This document shows, piece after piece, positions 12,559 to 23,234 of a stretch of 64,000 bases of DNA. Position 1 is the stretch's first letter. Each line of letters opens with the position of its first letter. The notes under the pieces were generated by a model. It did not search any database, was not told the DNA's origin, and saw only the letters and a program-made list of their open reading frames with translations. The position numbers and the translations under genes are program-made. The DNA is from Symbiodinium natans (lineage: Eukaryota; Sar; Dinophyceae; Suessiales; Symbiodiniaceae): NCBI GenBank assembly GCA_905221605.1, contig CAJNDS010001835.1:219101-283100 (forward strand). The letters are read 5' to 3'.

Positions 12559-13108
12559 TTCTTGCTGGCCGAGGTGGTCTCTGGACACTCTACAGTAGAA
12601 AGACGTCCACGATTGCCCATTTTTGGATCCTACCAGCTGAAGACCTGCCATCTGGTTCACGGCTTTGGCTGGATCCCTTATGCCTTGTATGGCCTGCGCG
12701 TCCTGTTGCTGCCGGATATCTGCTTCACACAGATGCAGCTGACGAAGCGGGGCTCGCGTACAATCCCGTCAACAACACGAAGCAACTGCTCGCCCGTAGG
12801 TTTTTCATCGTGGAGCGGGAAAGCACCAAGTGCTGTCTTCAGCATCATTGGTCTGATCAAAAACCGAGGAGAGTTTGATCTTCTTCGCTGGCGACGCTGC
12901 TGCGTCACTAGCATGACCTCGTTGTGCTAAGTCGTACTCAACCTGTGGTCAAATGCCAACCCTAGGAGGTCTTGATGCGTTCGGCATCTTCTGGGCTCAG
13001 CTTCATATTCTCACAGGCAGGCTTTTGTCCACAGCGAGATCGAGGGCCACGAATCTAAACAAAAGCGAACCCTCACCTGAGTATAGCCTCGCTCACTCCC
13101 CCCCATCC

Positions 13109-13210
13109 AACTCATTCGCTCGATTATTACTTCCATACCGCTGCGCTCTGTTCACATCAAAAAACCTTGTCCTGCGGGAGCTGCCAGGAAGCATGCGCCC
13201 CAGTTGGCCG
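13109..13210 (+). repeat. diverged dispersed repeat, copy 2
   Basis: Second copy of the repeat described at 11994-12083, with matching blocks in the same order and a few small indels. Confidence 0.6.
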
Positions 13211-15805
13211 CTGCATAAAGCTGATTGGCATCTCCTCTCAAGAGTTCATCATGTTCATCTTCTTTGCTTTTCTCTGAAAAGAGCAAAAATCTGGGCCTGG
13301 CTCCAGCAGCTCAGAGCTGTAGATGCTGAAGATCTGGAGAAGCGCATACTGCATAATTATCAGGCAGCATGAACCTCCCAAAGCAGGACTAAGCCCTGAA
13401 AGCAAGCAACGCTGGAGACTGCATGTCCCATCTCCCCATGCCGTAGCGCGAAGCCTATGATCTGAACGCGAGACTTGAGCAGGCTCCGGTTGCTCCTCAT
13501 GCTTTCCGATGCATGACAAAGCACTGCTTCAGTCGTGATTGCGGTCTTTTGTTTTCCGTCTCCTTCTACAAGCGACATACATTCAACTGACCGTTCCAGG
13601 ACGTGGTTTGCGCGGTGATGTACGAAGATTTAACGACTGTGGCTTAGGGTGTCGGAAATAATCCGATCCACGTGTTTTGGAGCAACGCTTCAAGGCTGTT
13701 TGGCACCATCAGTTCACCATCAATGTTGCATATGGAACAGGCAATGACAAGCCCAGGACTCGTGCAACCTAGGATCGAAGCAGATCTTGAGGTTGCCGAG
13801 GCCCTCGGCGTAGTCCTTTTCTGGTGTACATCTGCGGGCTTTCGCAGTGCAGTTCTGAATCGGGCCCTAGTTTATCAACCGCAGCTCTTGGATCAGGGCT
13901 TAAACTCGTCCAACAGTTAGCTCAGCTTGGAGGATGCTCGCAGCCGACGATGCCTTCCAAAAATGGCACACTTGTGTGCGTACAGTTGCTACGAACCAAA
14001 TGGCAGTCCAGTCCTGGCTCTTCGGGAAGCTGCAAACAGTGCCGCGGCTGCAGCACTAACACCGCACAGCACACGTTGACCGGAGCCCTGCGACAGAGTC
14101 TGCCAGGCCGTGAGGTCTATGCAACGCAATTCCATACAGGCTAAGTTCAACCTTCGGGAGTACTCCACGGGTTCAATGCATCCGTGAGTCATGGACTGAA
14201 GCTCGCGCGCCTGCTCTGGGAGCTGCGCATCTTGAAGAGTGCGAACACGCTCTTTGCCTTCCAGAAAGCCTGGCATGGTCCCAGAATCTCTTCTTTCTTC
14301 CGGCGATTCTGGGGCTGGGCTAACATCGAGGGGTTGATAGCGTTTCCGGGGCGTCTGCATGCAGTCCGGTCTGCTTTTGCTTCGGGCCCCAAGGCTGGAG
14401 GCCTGAGTTTCATGGAGCTTTATCTCACACCGGCTCAAACCCCCTTTGGATGCGGCCTCTTCATCTTGAACCTTCCTGGCCCCGTAGGTATCGCTTCCAC
14501 AGCAAATTTGCTATGTCCCGCTCACAGCCACCTAGAGAGGCGCAGAATCGAGCCAGTCGCTCATATGCTTTTTAAGGATTTTCTCAAACTCTTGGTTCCT
14601 AAAGGCCTTCAAGGGTTAGCTATGGTTAGCTTGTATATGCCTTATATTTGTTTTTGTTTTAGGGATTCAGGAACACAGAGTTTACCATGTGGGCCTTTTT
14701 AAGACTTTATCAAACTTAAGATAAATCAAATCTGGGTTACCGGCAGCCCAGAGAACCTCAAAGATTGATAAACAACAGTTAAACCAACTATGATAAATCA
14801 CACGACCGCATCAGGACCTGTAGATCAATGCTCACGTCTTGTTCGTGCTCACGGGGAGCAATGAGTTTGAAGGCAAAAGCCGATCCTGTAGCTCCTTCAA
14901 TCCAGCTCTTGCCGGTCGCCGCCGTGATCAGCCTTGGACACGAACTTCACAATCGTTTTGCTTGCTCATGGGTGCACCTGGCCTATTTATGAAGAAGCCC
15001 AGGGCTCACTGGACTCACAAGGCCCACTGAGGTGCAACATTGTGCAGCCATGCAGGTGCTTGCCGCCAAGAAGCACGGCTGCGCGCAGCATGTTTTATCC
15101 ACTGGAGGCTGCGAGGTGCAGTGCCGCACTCCAATTGCGCGAGACCCTCTCTGACACTAGCAAGCTGCACTGCAGGTACCTTCAAGATGAGCTCGCTAGA
15201 TGGACATGCCCTGATGCGAGAATGCGCAGATAGATGATCTGGGCAGCACGACTCAGGCACGAGCCGGCTCGGCAGGCTGAGACGCTGCATGACACTTTTA
15301 CAGCGAAAAGAGCTTTGAAGCATGACCAGGTATGCACATGTGAGCGGGTCATGTAGACGCATGCATTTCAACCTTTTCTTCCTCACCGCACGGTCACAGA
15401 AAATGATGGAGTGCCTGCCACTTGTTCCGCGACTAAGTGTATAGCAGTGTATAGGAACATGACTGTCAGCCACCGGCATGAAGTCCGCATGCACCGTGCT
15501 GTGCGCCCTCTGTGGCCTTGCGCCGGGAAGAGCCAGGCGACTGATCTGGACAGAGTCCCGCCGGCAGCATCAGCAGCATCTGTGCTCCTTGGAGGAAGTT
15601 GAGTTTAGGTGAGCTCCCAGATGTTGACAACATTGGACCGAGATTCTTTCATGGTCTGGATTCAAGCCAACTTCAAGCATTCCCACGGCACGCCAACAGA
15701 CGGAGTCCGCATGTGAACAGATGTTGGAAGAGAGAAGGCTTTCAACTTCGGCACCATGCTGGGGCCACGGGACAGGACAGGCAACCTTCCTTAGCTTTTC
15801 TTGCC
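13211..15805. other. no firmly supported gene; AT-rich stretch
   Basis: A minus frame at 14438-13989 contains a helical, charged part (EGKERVRTLQDAQLPEQARE) that may be an exon, but an equally long plus frame overlaps it. From 14560 to 14800 the DNA turns AT rich and holds two related 25-base blocks starting CTTTTTAAG at about 14567 and 14694, a direct repeat 127 bp apart. Confidence 0.4.
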
Positions 15806-15827
15806 CGGGCCACTTGCAAGTGGCCCG
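15806..15827. repeat. perfect 22-bp palindrome
   Basis: CGGGCCACTTG followed immediately by its exact reverse complement, with no spacer. It lies in otherwise ordinary sequence without nearby repeat copies that I noticed. It could extrude as a cruciform or bind a dimeric protein; nothing else supports a function. Confidence 0.85.
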
Positions 15828-16904
15828 TTGGGCAGAGAACGTCCAGACGTGCCGGAGGAGGCCTGCTCAAGCTAGGCTGCACTCGCTTCAACATGCAAAG
15901 AGCCAGGTTTCATATCGGCCAAGGCTTCTGAATATTTGTTTCACTTCGACTTCGCTGATGACTGTGGAGCTTGAGGGGACGGGGGGCAATTCACTTGCGA
16001 CCCCTCAAGGTGTATCAAGCTGCCTGATTGCACGGCCACCAAACATGGCAATGAGCTGAGAAGGCTTCCTGTGCCAAGCACAAGCAAGGCAAATGAATGC
16101 AAATGAGAAGTTCAACCCAGCATCCCAGTAAGCATGAAGCTCTGAACAGGCGCGACCTTCATTTCATTCGTCCAGCGTCTAGCATCGAAGTGGGCACCTC
16201 GGCCCACATCTCAGTTCGATGATGCGGCTCACCATCATGTTTTGCCACGCCAGGCCCCTGTAAGGGTCGGGCAATTCTTCCTCAGCTTTTTCTGAACCAT
16301 GTCATGGTACAATAAACGAACACTAAGTCATGGCCTTCCGAGGCCGAGCTACAAGTACAGTACAGTGCAGACGATTTGCAGGACCTGCACGTGCAATCCA
16401 AGTAGCATGTTTGCGCCAATGTAACTTCCATCCTGGCAAGTTTGTGTGTGTGTGTGTTTTGTCCAGCTGCCTGCTGAGATCTGCTGAGGCTGGCATAGGC
16501 AGGCTTGTGATAAGCCTCATGTGTCAGACACTGGTGCCTCGTGGCACATGGCCCCGTCGAAGTTGAACCCATCAGGGCAAGGACGCATGAAGTTGCGGAC
16601 GCATTCCCATGCAGGCTTTTGACCCTTGGCCGGCAAGCCACAAAGCAAAACTCCAATTCGTGGGCACAAAGGGATGTAGAAGAGCCGTCTCGTGGTCGAC
16701 TATATCTGACATCTGATTGTATCGGCTCATGGGCTACACCGCACGCTGTAAGCTGTGGCCGTGGCGGGCGCGTGGGATGGGTACTTGGCTGGCAGCGGCT
16801 TTGGCTGCGGGCCCTCGTAGCTCTTGTCCAGTGGCCATCCGACCTCGCCATCCGGGCGATGGTGATGTCATGCGATATCTGGGGTGATATATGATTACAA
16901 ACAC

Positions 16905-17015
16905 CTAAGTATATGTATATATATATATGTATATATATATATGTGCGTGTGTGTGTGAGAAAAAGTATAAATAAATAAATATGTATATGTATATATATAC
17001 ACGTATACATATGTG
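16905..17015. repeat. AT/GT microsatellite
   Basis: TATATG, TG and TAAA words make up most of this 110-bp stretch. With the neighbouring minisatellite it keeps the minus strand open for 372 codons (17400-16282). The resulting Tyr/Ile-rich frame is an artefact. Confidence 0.9.
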
Positions 17016-17088
17016 CAAAAGATAATTGGTAGTGTACAACATATACACACTGTAACGGGAGAGAACGACTGTGAAAAACCACGGGGCG

Positions 17089-17276
17089 GTATGACCGAGT
17101 ATCAGCGGGGCTGCCCCGGTATGACCGGGTGTGAACAGGTAGGACCGCGTATGACCGGATGTGACCGGGTATGGCGCACTCGGGCGCGGGCTTGGGCGTA
17201 CTGGGCTGCAATCGCGGAACGCGGCCGTACTCGTACTCGGTCGTATTTGGGCTGCAGTCGTGGAACGCGGCCGCAA
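17089..17276 (+). repeat. 10-bp minisatellite plus a duplicated 25-bp unit
   Basis: From 17089 about nine consecutive units follow GTATGACCGG with an exact 10-bp period and a few substitutions. They are followed by two copies of a ~25-bp unit beginning TGGGCTGCA and ending GGAACGCGGCCG (about 17206 and 17251). Confidence 0.85.
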
Positions 17277-17399
17277 TGTAGATATAGACATATAAACATA
17301 TATGCAGGCTATGCATACATATACGTTCCATACGGTGCTGGAGGCCGTGCGCGCCACAGGCTTGAAGACAAAGGGACAGGAAGGTACCAGGTCTTGCCA

Positions 17400-18417
17400 A
17401 TGCTGGGTGTGCTCATACCGCCAACGATTTACAAAGAGAATGCAAGCCGCCAGTATGCTCCTAGGGCAGGAAACAACTGATCCACCACGAATTCCAACTA
17501 GCATTTCCTCGAGGGCCAGGCGCCACAGTTGGCAGCAAAGGTGGCCTCACAGGTTCGCTCTCATGAAAAATCGACACTACACTGTCGTTATGATGGACAG
17601 CTTGCCTTCCCCCCCACCCACCCCTGCCCAAGCAGAGGCTCCACTTTTGTTCGGATTACAACACTCTGCCGGTCGGTCCACACTGCTATTTTTTGACATG
17701 TCAAACATGGCTAAGCCATGCCGCACACTTCATCCTCTGCAGACATTCTGGAGCTGGATGCTCCCATAAAACATTCTGATCCTAATGACATATGTGTCCA
17801 TTTGAGGCGAGCTGATTCTCTCTTTCCAAGTCGCCTTCATCCCAGGAGTGTAGTTCAGGAGGTTCACGCTCCAGGGGCAGGTGCCACGGTAGAAATATGG
17901 AGCGGAACAAGTTCCGTCTTGCCTGATATCTCAGAGAAACTTCGAGCACATCATGGTGCTGTCTTAACAAATGACTGACGCAGGGACTCAGCATCACCCT
18001 TTTTTAACTCTGGCAGACCAAGACATGTGACTACACAACGGATATTGAAAAGCCACCGTTTTTTAGCGCCAAAGCCCAGGCTGGCTTTGCCACCCGGCTG
18101 CCAAGCTGCAGCTACTGGTAGCATCAAGTTCAGAGCACGTAAGTTCTGGGAATCTCTAGGACCCTAGGATCAATGTGGCTAAGGACTGGACATCAGTTTC
18201 GGGAAGATGCGGTGCTTGTTTCCGGGACAATTTGAAACTTACATGGCGCAACGCTCATGGGACCACTGTGCTCTGTACTCAGCATGTGATTATGCATCTC
18301 CTTGACTGGCCTTGGAGGCACGGGAGGAGTGGGGTACTAGATGTCTGTTTTGATGGAGCCACATGGAGCTCTAAGCCCTCCCATTTAGCGCGTTTTTGAA
18401 ATCTACAGTTCCGACCA
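17400..18417. other. no supported gene
   Basis: Short frames on both strands without recognisable content, leading up to the C-rich edge of the foldback element. Confidence 0.4.
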
Positions 18418-19083
18418 CCCCCCCCCCCCACCCCCCCCCCCCCCCCCCCCCCCACCCCCCCCCCCCACCCCGCCCCCACCCCCCCCTCCCTCCCCCCCCC
18501 CCGCCCCCACCCCCGCCCCCACCTACGCACCTCCCCCCAATATTTTCCTTTCAAAGTAAGTCGAGTTCGCTACTAAAAGTTGAAAGTACTTGAAAATCAA
18601 TGAGAAATAGACGAAACTAACTAAAGTTCATTAAAGCAATTAAAATATAAATTACAATGATAGAAAATCACAAAAACACAATTTGACTGGCTTTGCAATT
18701 GATTTTTTCACCATTTTCAATTAAAAAATATTGACAAAGCGATGAAAGAGTGAAATCACTTGAAGAATGGAAAAAGTTATTTCACTATTTAGTCACTTTG
18801 TCAATATTGTTAACTTGAAAATGGCGAAAAAATCAACTGCAAAGCAAGTAAAATTGTGTTTTGTGAACTTTTCTATCGTTGTAATTGATGTTTTAATTGC
18901 TTTCATGAACTTTAACTAGTTTCGCCTATTTCTCATTGACTTTCAAGTACTTTTAGTCAATTCGAATTATTTTGAAAGGAAAATATTGGGGGCGGTGCGT
19001 AGGGCAGGGGTGGGTGAGGGGGGGCAGGGGGCAGGGGGGGTTGGCGGGGGGTGGGGGTGGGGGGGGGGGGGTGGGGGAGGGGG
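18418..19083. mobile_element. AT-rich foldback element capped by poly-C and poly-G
   Basis: A near-palindromic element of about 0.67 kb. The outer left edge (18418-18538) is almost pure C with a few A/G. The outer right edge (18987-19083) is almost pure G. Between them is a strikingly AT-rich core whose left half (about 18520-18762) is the reverse complement of its right half (about 19004-18774), roughly 85-90% identical by eye, with a ~10-base loop near GAAGAATGGAA. Both outer arm ends share CCTACGCACC and CCCCCAATATTTTCC. The base composition differs completely from the flanks, and the core encodes no protein. This matches a MITE/foldback type of mobile element or a hairpin-replicated sequence. 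I see no clear target-site duplication at the edges. Confidence 0.8.
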
Positions 19084-19089
19084 CACTTC

Positions 19090-19700
19090 GTGGAGAACTA
19101 TCGGGTGAAGGTGAAGGTGGTGTTTGGGTTGTAAAGTTCCTGCGGGGTTTTTTCACATACACCGATTGTACATCACATGTATGGATTTCTACTCCACTGC
19201 TCCCAAACCTTCGCAATGTGGCGTCTACACAACTGGTGTTTACCTGCTTTGCTCAATTGCTTAACCTCCTGAACTCATCGGCAGTCCTGCTGCCTTAAAT
19301 GGTCTCTTGTGCGAAAACAGCACTAAGGGTGGCACAGCTTGGACCATGTTGGGTCATGCAGTGCGGGGCATAGCCAGCTCACAGCATACACCGGAATTCC
19401 CATACCAGGTCATTCCTTTTTGCATGCCCTGTGACTGCTCCAGGGAGCTAAAGACACAGTGCTTCGCCGCAAGCTCAGGAATTCAACACACAAGAAAGCT
19501 GGAACATGAAATGCCTGTTGGAACAATCGCGTGCATCAACGCTGCAACTTCGGCATTGGGCATCTAGTGAGCGAACAGTTGGCGCAACTCGATGTTCATG
19601 TACATCTCGCCTGGGAAAGCGCAGCGCTGGAAGGCAAAGAAGAGGCCAGGGGATGCAACATGGAGCGTGCTGAAGGACAGCAGACAAAAAATCATGCAAG
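19090..19700. other. no supported gene
   Basis: Ordinary sequence between the foldback element and the first exon of the minus-strand cluster. No feature recognised. Confidence 0.4.
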
Positions 19701-19704
19701 GTGC

Positions 19705-19820
19705 CGTCATCACTAGGCTCCTCCTCGTCGTCGAGACTGTCCTGCTTTGGCGCCACTGTTTCTGCGTGCAGCTTCTCGTCCAGGGCATCAGTCATTTCGA
19801 CTGCATTCATTTCCTTGATG
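19705..19820 (-). CDS. probable acidic exon
   Basis: Begins after ATCAAG|GAA, an AG|G acceptor of the type usual in dinoflagellates. It reads in part EMNAVEMTDALDEKLHAETV and then a very acidic DSLDDEEEPSDD, ending at a possible GC donor (GACG|GCACC). The composition is far from that of neighbouring non-coding frames. It lies downstream of the coiled-coil exons at 20.4-20.8 kb on the same strand and may belong to the same gene. No family recognised. Confidence 0.35.
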
Positions 19821-20427
19821 CCACGATGTCACAGATTGTAGCTGACCTAATTGTGACTACAAAGGCCTTTCAGGCAAACCTGGGGTCATCGTTGACGTGG
19901 GGCGATGATTGATGGACATCGTTCGTCCTGTCACCAAGCATCTCCAACCAGAATGGTTTTAGCCGAAGCCATAGGTGAGATGAGTTTGACCCCGCGCAGT
20001 GGCGACTCCTGCAACAAAGGCCACACTGCATCTGAGCACGGTTTTGAACTGCGGGAGACATTGGGATTCTGTAGCCTTCAGACCAACAATGCTCAAGATC
20101 TCATCTCAACATCAAGCGACTCTATAGCGGGCCCGGAAATTTAAGAAAGTCCATGCAAACTCCCTCTGAAGACCGTGCGTAAACCCGAAGGAGAAGCTTC
20201 ACGATTGAAGCGTGGAACGTGCGTTCGTGATTCGCGAGTGTGAAAGCCGAACCATTTGCTGGCTTGAGGCAGTTTTGTTGTGTTTAGAAGCAGGCACATC
20301 GGCTAAATTTCCGCTGCGAAGCCAAGGGTGCGATGGTGGGCACACGATGCCGTGCCTATCACGGTGTGGAAGTGTTCCTCCGCCATGCGATTGCGCCACT
20401 CCCCTTATTTCTCATGGCGTTCCTCAC

Positions 20428-20840
20428 ATTGTCTTCTTTCGAAGTTTTGCTTCTGCCTCAGTGGCACTGCCGATGCTTCTGCCAGCATCTCTCTCCTGCA
20501 CTTCTAGCTTGTGCAACTTGCTTTCTTTGGCTTCGATGCTGGAGGACAACCGAGCGAATGCATGCTGCCATGACCTGCTACAAGACATGCGCAGGTTTGC
20601 AGAGACGTACGCAGCTTCACTACAATCGAGCCCAGCTTGCTTCCATGATTGGAGGCAGGTGCAGGGGCAGGTTCCCAAGGGCACGTATAGTCGTACAGTA
20701 AGCACTTTGAACCCCCCCCCAGCATCTCCGTACACTCGCGGCCGGCATAAAAGGCATTTGCATGGGCTTGCACCCAATTGAAGACCACGTCCCTGGTCAG
20801 GAAGTCTTCGTCAGAAAAACACACGACACAGGCAGAACAC
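20428..20840 (-). CDS. coiled-coil protein gene fragment, two exons
   Basis: The upstream exon contains FSDEDFLTRDVVFNWVQAHA and ends CGCGA|GTGTAC at 20736. The next exon begins after GTAGCAG at 20574. Joining them removes a 161-bp GT-AG intron, keeps the frame and completes a Glu codon, giving YAGRE|SWQHAFARL. The second exon continues as a Lys/Glu/Ala-rich helix (SSIEAKESKLHKLEVQERDA), a likely coiled coil, and stops at AAT|GTGAGG, a good donor (20428). The true 5' and 3' ends are not seen. Neighbours on the same strand are the exons at 21.0-21.5 kb and 19.7-19.8 kb. No family recognised. Confidence 0.5.
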
Positions 20841-21016
20841 ACGTGGCAATACAACAGCTGCAACAGCACTTGCGTTAAGACAGATGCAGTAATCATTCAA
20901 AATTCAACTGCTCACATCCTTGCCTGTAGTTTGGTCGCATCCACTCAAGCAAGTTGGGCATGGCTGACCTGGGCTTCTGAAAAGCCCAATTCTGTCTGCT
21001 AGGCGATACGACAGTA

Positions 21017-21484
21017 TCACTGAGCGGCACCACCCTTCACTACAGACAAGAGGGAAGTTTCCGACCCAAGAGGCGTTGGGCACTTCTCAGTCTCTTTGAA
21101 GGACAGGGTCACCGAGCGCAACGCAAAGTCGTCATGTAATGTTTGGACATCGATGACGAAGTTGACCTTCCTGTGATGAACATGGATGAGCTTGTGGCTG
21201 AGTCTTGAAGCAGCGTTGTTACAACACAGGGTGGGGTAATGCAGGACAAGACTCTCAAGCACACGAAGTCGTACCAAATTTTGTGTCCGGCTACTCCTGG
21301 AGCTCCCGCTCGTGCTGCCATTGCTCCTCTGCTTGCTTGGGAGGCGTGCATGTACATGCAGTCTATCAACATCTATCAACCCTTGCACGCCGGCCGAAAA
21401 CTGCTTTGGGATGTTCTGGCACCGGCATCTCTGAGATTTTGCGCCATGTGCAGCTCACGGACGGTCTCGTGTGCCACGAGCCGG
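21017..21484 (-). CDS. helical protein gene fragment, probably C-terminal
   Basis: Three protein-like minus segments. About 21484-21423 reads LVAHETVRELHMAQNLRDA and ends at CCG|GTGCC. About 21355-21303 reads KQAEEQWQHERELQ. The segment 21170-21017 follows a CACAG|G acceptor, reads KVNFVIDVQTLHDDFALRSV and runs to a TGA. The first two are amphipathic helices, probably coiled coil. The last looks globular and may be the C terminus. Introns between them are inferred from frame changes, and the second intron's exact sites are uncertain. No family recognised. Confidence 0.38.
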
Positions 21485-21489
21485 ACTGA

Positions 21490-22945
21490 TGTCGTCAAGT
21501 CATGGAAATGCGGTCAGGGGTCTTGCTTTGAGACAGATTGTCTGCACTCGGCCTTGGAAGAGAGTGCCACACTCTTCCTCTTGCGTGCTACTGACATCTA
21601 CTGACAGTCTGCCCGTGCTCGGCAAGAAGCGCGTTCCCACTGCCCTTCACACGGGCACCTCAGTCGGGAAAAGATGTGAAAAAAAGTGCAAAAACTCGCA
21701 GGCAACGGAAAACAAGCCGAGCTCCGAGAAAGAAGAGGCAATCAGCTAAAGAGGACAACGTCCGCCAAGATACCCAGGATATGCCGCATGTCCGACGATG
21801 GTGCTGGAGCACGCGAGCGCAAGGTCCGGTCAAATCGGTCTGCCCTGGCCAGCTAGATTTCTAACTAGGGCCTCCCTGGCGGCTCCCTACATCTCTCTGG
21901 CTCCGAGCAGCGCTGGCTTTTTTGAGTTCTATTCTCTTCTATACACCATCATCTCTGTGCAGGCAAGCAATGCCAAGCAACGTAATGCGCCTTCTACCAG
22001 TTCACATACTAGCTAAAACGAACCTTCCGCCAAGCTGCGGCAAATCGGCGACCGTTCTTTCCGCATGCTCCTGGATCACACATACATATCTTTTTCCTAT
22101 CTTTCTTCGGACGGCAGCACACTTCCCCAGGCCTGACTTATTCCGATCAGGTGCTCCTTTTGCTGACCCGGCCTGCGCTGCAGTTGCATGGGCTACCAGC
22201 AATTCGGCAAGCAGTTCGCATGATGTAACTGGACACTCGTGTCAGACGTGTCCTCAGTGATGGAATGACGACGTGAAATAGCTCGGCGCTGAAGGAAATG
22301 CCACCGGAATCTTTCATCTGCAGGTGGATGGACCTCATCAATGACAGGAGAGCCCTTTTTGGAGGTACCTTCACTAGCAGATTCAGATGCAACGCTTCAG
22401 ACCAGGTGACCTGGGTGGCGCATCTCCCTGGGACGACTCTGTGATGAAATCTTGAAGGCGCTGCTGATCACCTTGCATTACACTCTGGTGGCCCTTCTCA
22501 CACTTCTTCCTTCCGAATCATCCGAGCCCGTGGAAGCCCTCTGTCCTCAAATACGCTCGCATACCCCCACCCTGCTCGAATCTGCTTCATGTTTTTCCGC
22601 TAGAGAGCCTGAGGCCACGTAGCGGCTGAATGGAGCACCTGCCCAGGCTTATCAAATCAGGAAACAGCACTTAGAAGGGCCAGTAGGGGTCTTGCCAACA
22701 ATTCTACCGGTATGGGCTCAGCCTTCAAGATTGCCACAGCTCGCAGAAGATCCAAAGCCACACATCAGCAGGTCAGAGAGGCTGTGTGAGGGCTCGCGGA
22801 TCCTGGACTGCAAGTTCATGACAACCCCCTTCAAATATGCGAAGTGAGAGAGCCATGAACAATCTGACAAGCTCAGAGACCAGCGCATCCTAGCAAATAC
22901 AAGAAAACCTTGCTACGAACAATTTCACACCACCTCCGGGAAACT
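21490..22945. other. no supported gene
   Basis: A likely intergenic or intronic stretch upstream (in minus-strand sense) of the 21-kb exons. Open frames are short, and none has paired splice signals that I could find. Confidence 0.4.
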
Positions 22946-22950
22946 GACAA

Positions 22951-22985
22951 CCCCCCCCCCCCCCCCCCCCCCCCCCGCCCCCCCT
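22951..22985. repeat. poly-C tract
   Basis: A 26-base C run, one G, then more C. No matching poly-G partner is visible nearby, unlike the tracts at 7.1, 18.4 and 49 kb. Confidence 0.9.
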
Positions 22986-23234
22986 CCCCGGCCCCGGAAG
23001 AGGCGAGCAGAAGAGGAAAATGAAAGTTTTGAGGAATACGAACCTGAGCGCCAATCAGAAGTGTGCAACCCCGCGGATAGAACTGGAGCACGAGCCCTGT
23101 AGATCCTTTAGCACTTCCACCAGGACTCGTGCGCTCTGCTTTCAGTAACCAGTTTGGAACTCTGTTCTTGGTGCAAACCCCGAAAACCCCGAGCTGCTTC
23201 GTGCTCATTCGTGCTCTACGTCTCGAGTCTCTAC

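Noticed and set aside
17089-17180. CRISPR-like spaced repeats
   Set aside because: The units are contiguous 10-mers without spacers, in a eukaryotic genome.
16282-17400. 372-codon minus-strand open frame
   Set aside because: It is kept open by AT/GT microsatellite and the 10-bp minisatellite. The translation is Tyr/Ile/His/Ser-rich simple sequence.
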